From positions 18,512 to 82,511 of the forward strand of contig CAZIGH010000020.1 of NCBI GenBank assembly GCA_964538625.1: a DNA stretch of 64,000 nucleotides, given 5' to 3'. The number at the start of each line of letters is the position of its first letter. Within the stretch, counting starts at the first letter, position 1. Positions 63,727 to 64,000 of this stretch are shown here, one piece after another. Both the position numbers and the translations under genes were made by a program. The stretch is from JAEUHM01 sp964538625. GTDB lineage: Bacteria; Verrucomicrobiota; Verrucomicrobiia; Verrucomicrobiales; Verrucomicrobiaceae. The notes under the pieces are model-generated. The model did no database searches and was not told where the DNA came from. It worked only from the letters and a program-made list of their open reading frames with translations.

Positions 63727-64000
63727 AAAGTATTCCCTCGTTTGAAAGGGGGATGGTAAATGAGGTGATATGAGACACAAGATGCAAGATTCAGGATCGT
63801 AGCTACGCAGCATTGGCAGGATGCTGGTGCGAGTTTTCTGAAACGGAGAACTCCACGCTGGATTCCGTCTGGCGGACTACGAGGCCGCTGGCTACTGGCC
63901 CCGGCGAAACACCGATTCGCGCTGCCATCCGTGCCATCGTTCATAAGCAGATAGGCCACGCTGGGCTGGCAGCGCTGAGGCAGCAGAGGGACAAGTCCTT

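Noticed and set aside
63727..64000. 78-codon minus-strand frame and an open + frame at the window end
   Set aside because: Neither has a convincing start, signal or family motif; the end of the window may cut a gene, but I cannot support one.

Overview
This window looks like chromosomal DNA from a Verrucomicrobia (PVC group) bacterium, probably near Verrucomicrobiaceae. I infer this from gene content: a Planctomycete-type PSCyt1/PSCyt2/PSD1 cytochrome protein, a LamG plus haem c plus DUF6797-type secreted protein, a ThuA-like secreted protein, many signal-peptide proteins of unknown function, and large MoxR/DUF58/VWA membrane clusters. Base composition is G+C rich, genes are densely packed on both strands, and 4-base ATGA or GTGA overlaps are common. 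I found no rRNA, tRNA, insertion sequence, CRISPR array or phage module.

Layout. 1-10 kb: the 3' end of gyrA, a large secreted cytochrome c protein, L-serine dehydratase, a TolB-like lipoprotein, and an SGNH-like/MBOAT pair expected to O-acylate an exported glycan, followed by a 106-bp inverted-repeat element. 10-20 kb: small secreted proteins, the PSD1 cytochrome protein divergent from an acetylxylan-esterase-like hydrolase, a lipoprotein DD-carboxypeptidase, a soluble parvulin, a membrane helix-hairpin-helix protein and thioredoxin reductase. 19.7-31.8 kb: riboflavin synthase coupled to an AddB-like nuclease, gluconokinase, a FabZ-like/PlsC/GT2/methyltransferase lipid-type cluster, a MarR regulator, an unusual NDH-2 + cyclic-nucleotide-binding + CBS fusion coupled to lgt, and pyruvate kinase, with uvrA convergent to it.

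34.8-58.1 kb is the most striking region. Two facing arms carry paralogous parts. The + arm runs: giant DUF4175-like membrane protein, two paralogous secreted helical proteins, a prenyltransferase-repeat-like protein, a beta-repeat protein ending in a TlpA thioredoxin, MoxR ATPase, DUF58, a BatA-type VWA protein and a second VWA membrane protein. The - arm runs: a second DUF4175-like protein, a second VWA membrane protein, and a secreted caspase-fold protein with no cysteine. The DUF4175-like proteins share their membrane layout and several motifs, and so do the two VWA proteins. Each DUF4175-like gene also carries an 18-nt tandem repeat coding for Gln-rich hexapeptides. In the - arm that repeat is interrupted by 100 Ns, which breaks the reading frame artificially. 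I read the region as one envelope-associated system built around a MoxR chaperone; its biological role is unknown.

58.2-64 kb: a photolyase, a CbiX-DR2241-type chelatase with a C-terminal Fe-S-like cysteine set, a Pro-rich anchored protein, a ThuA-like protein and a lineage-specific hypothetical protein. No stretch longer than about 300 bases lacks a gene.
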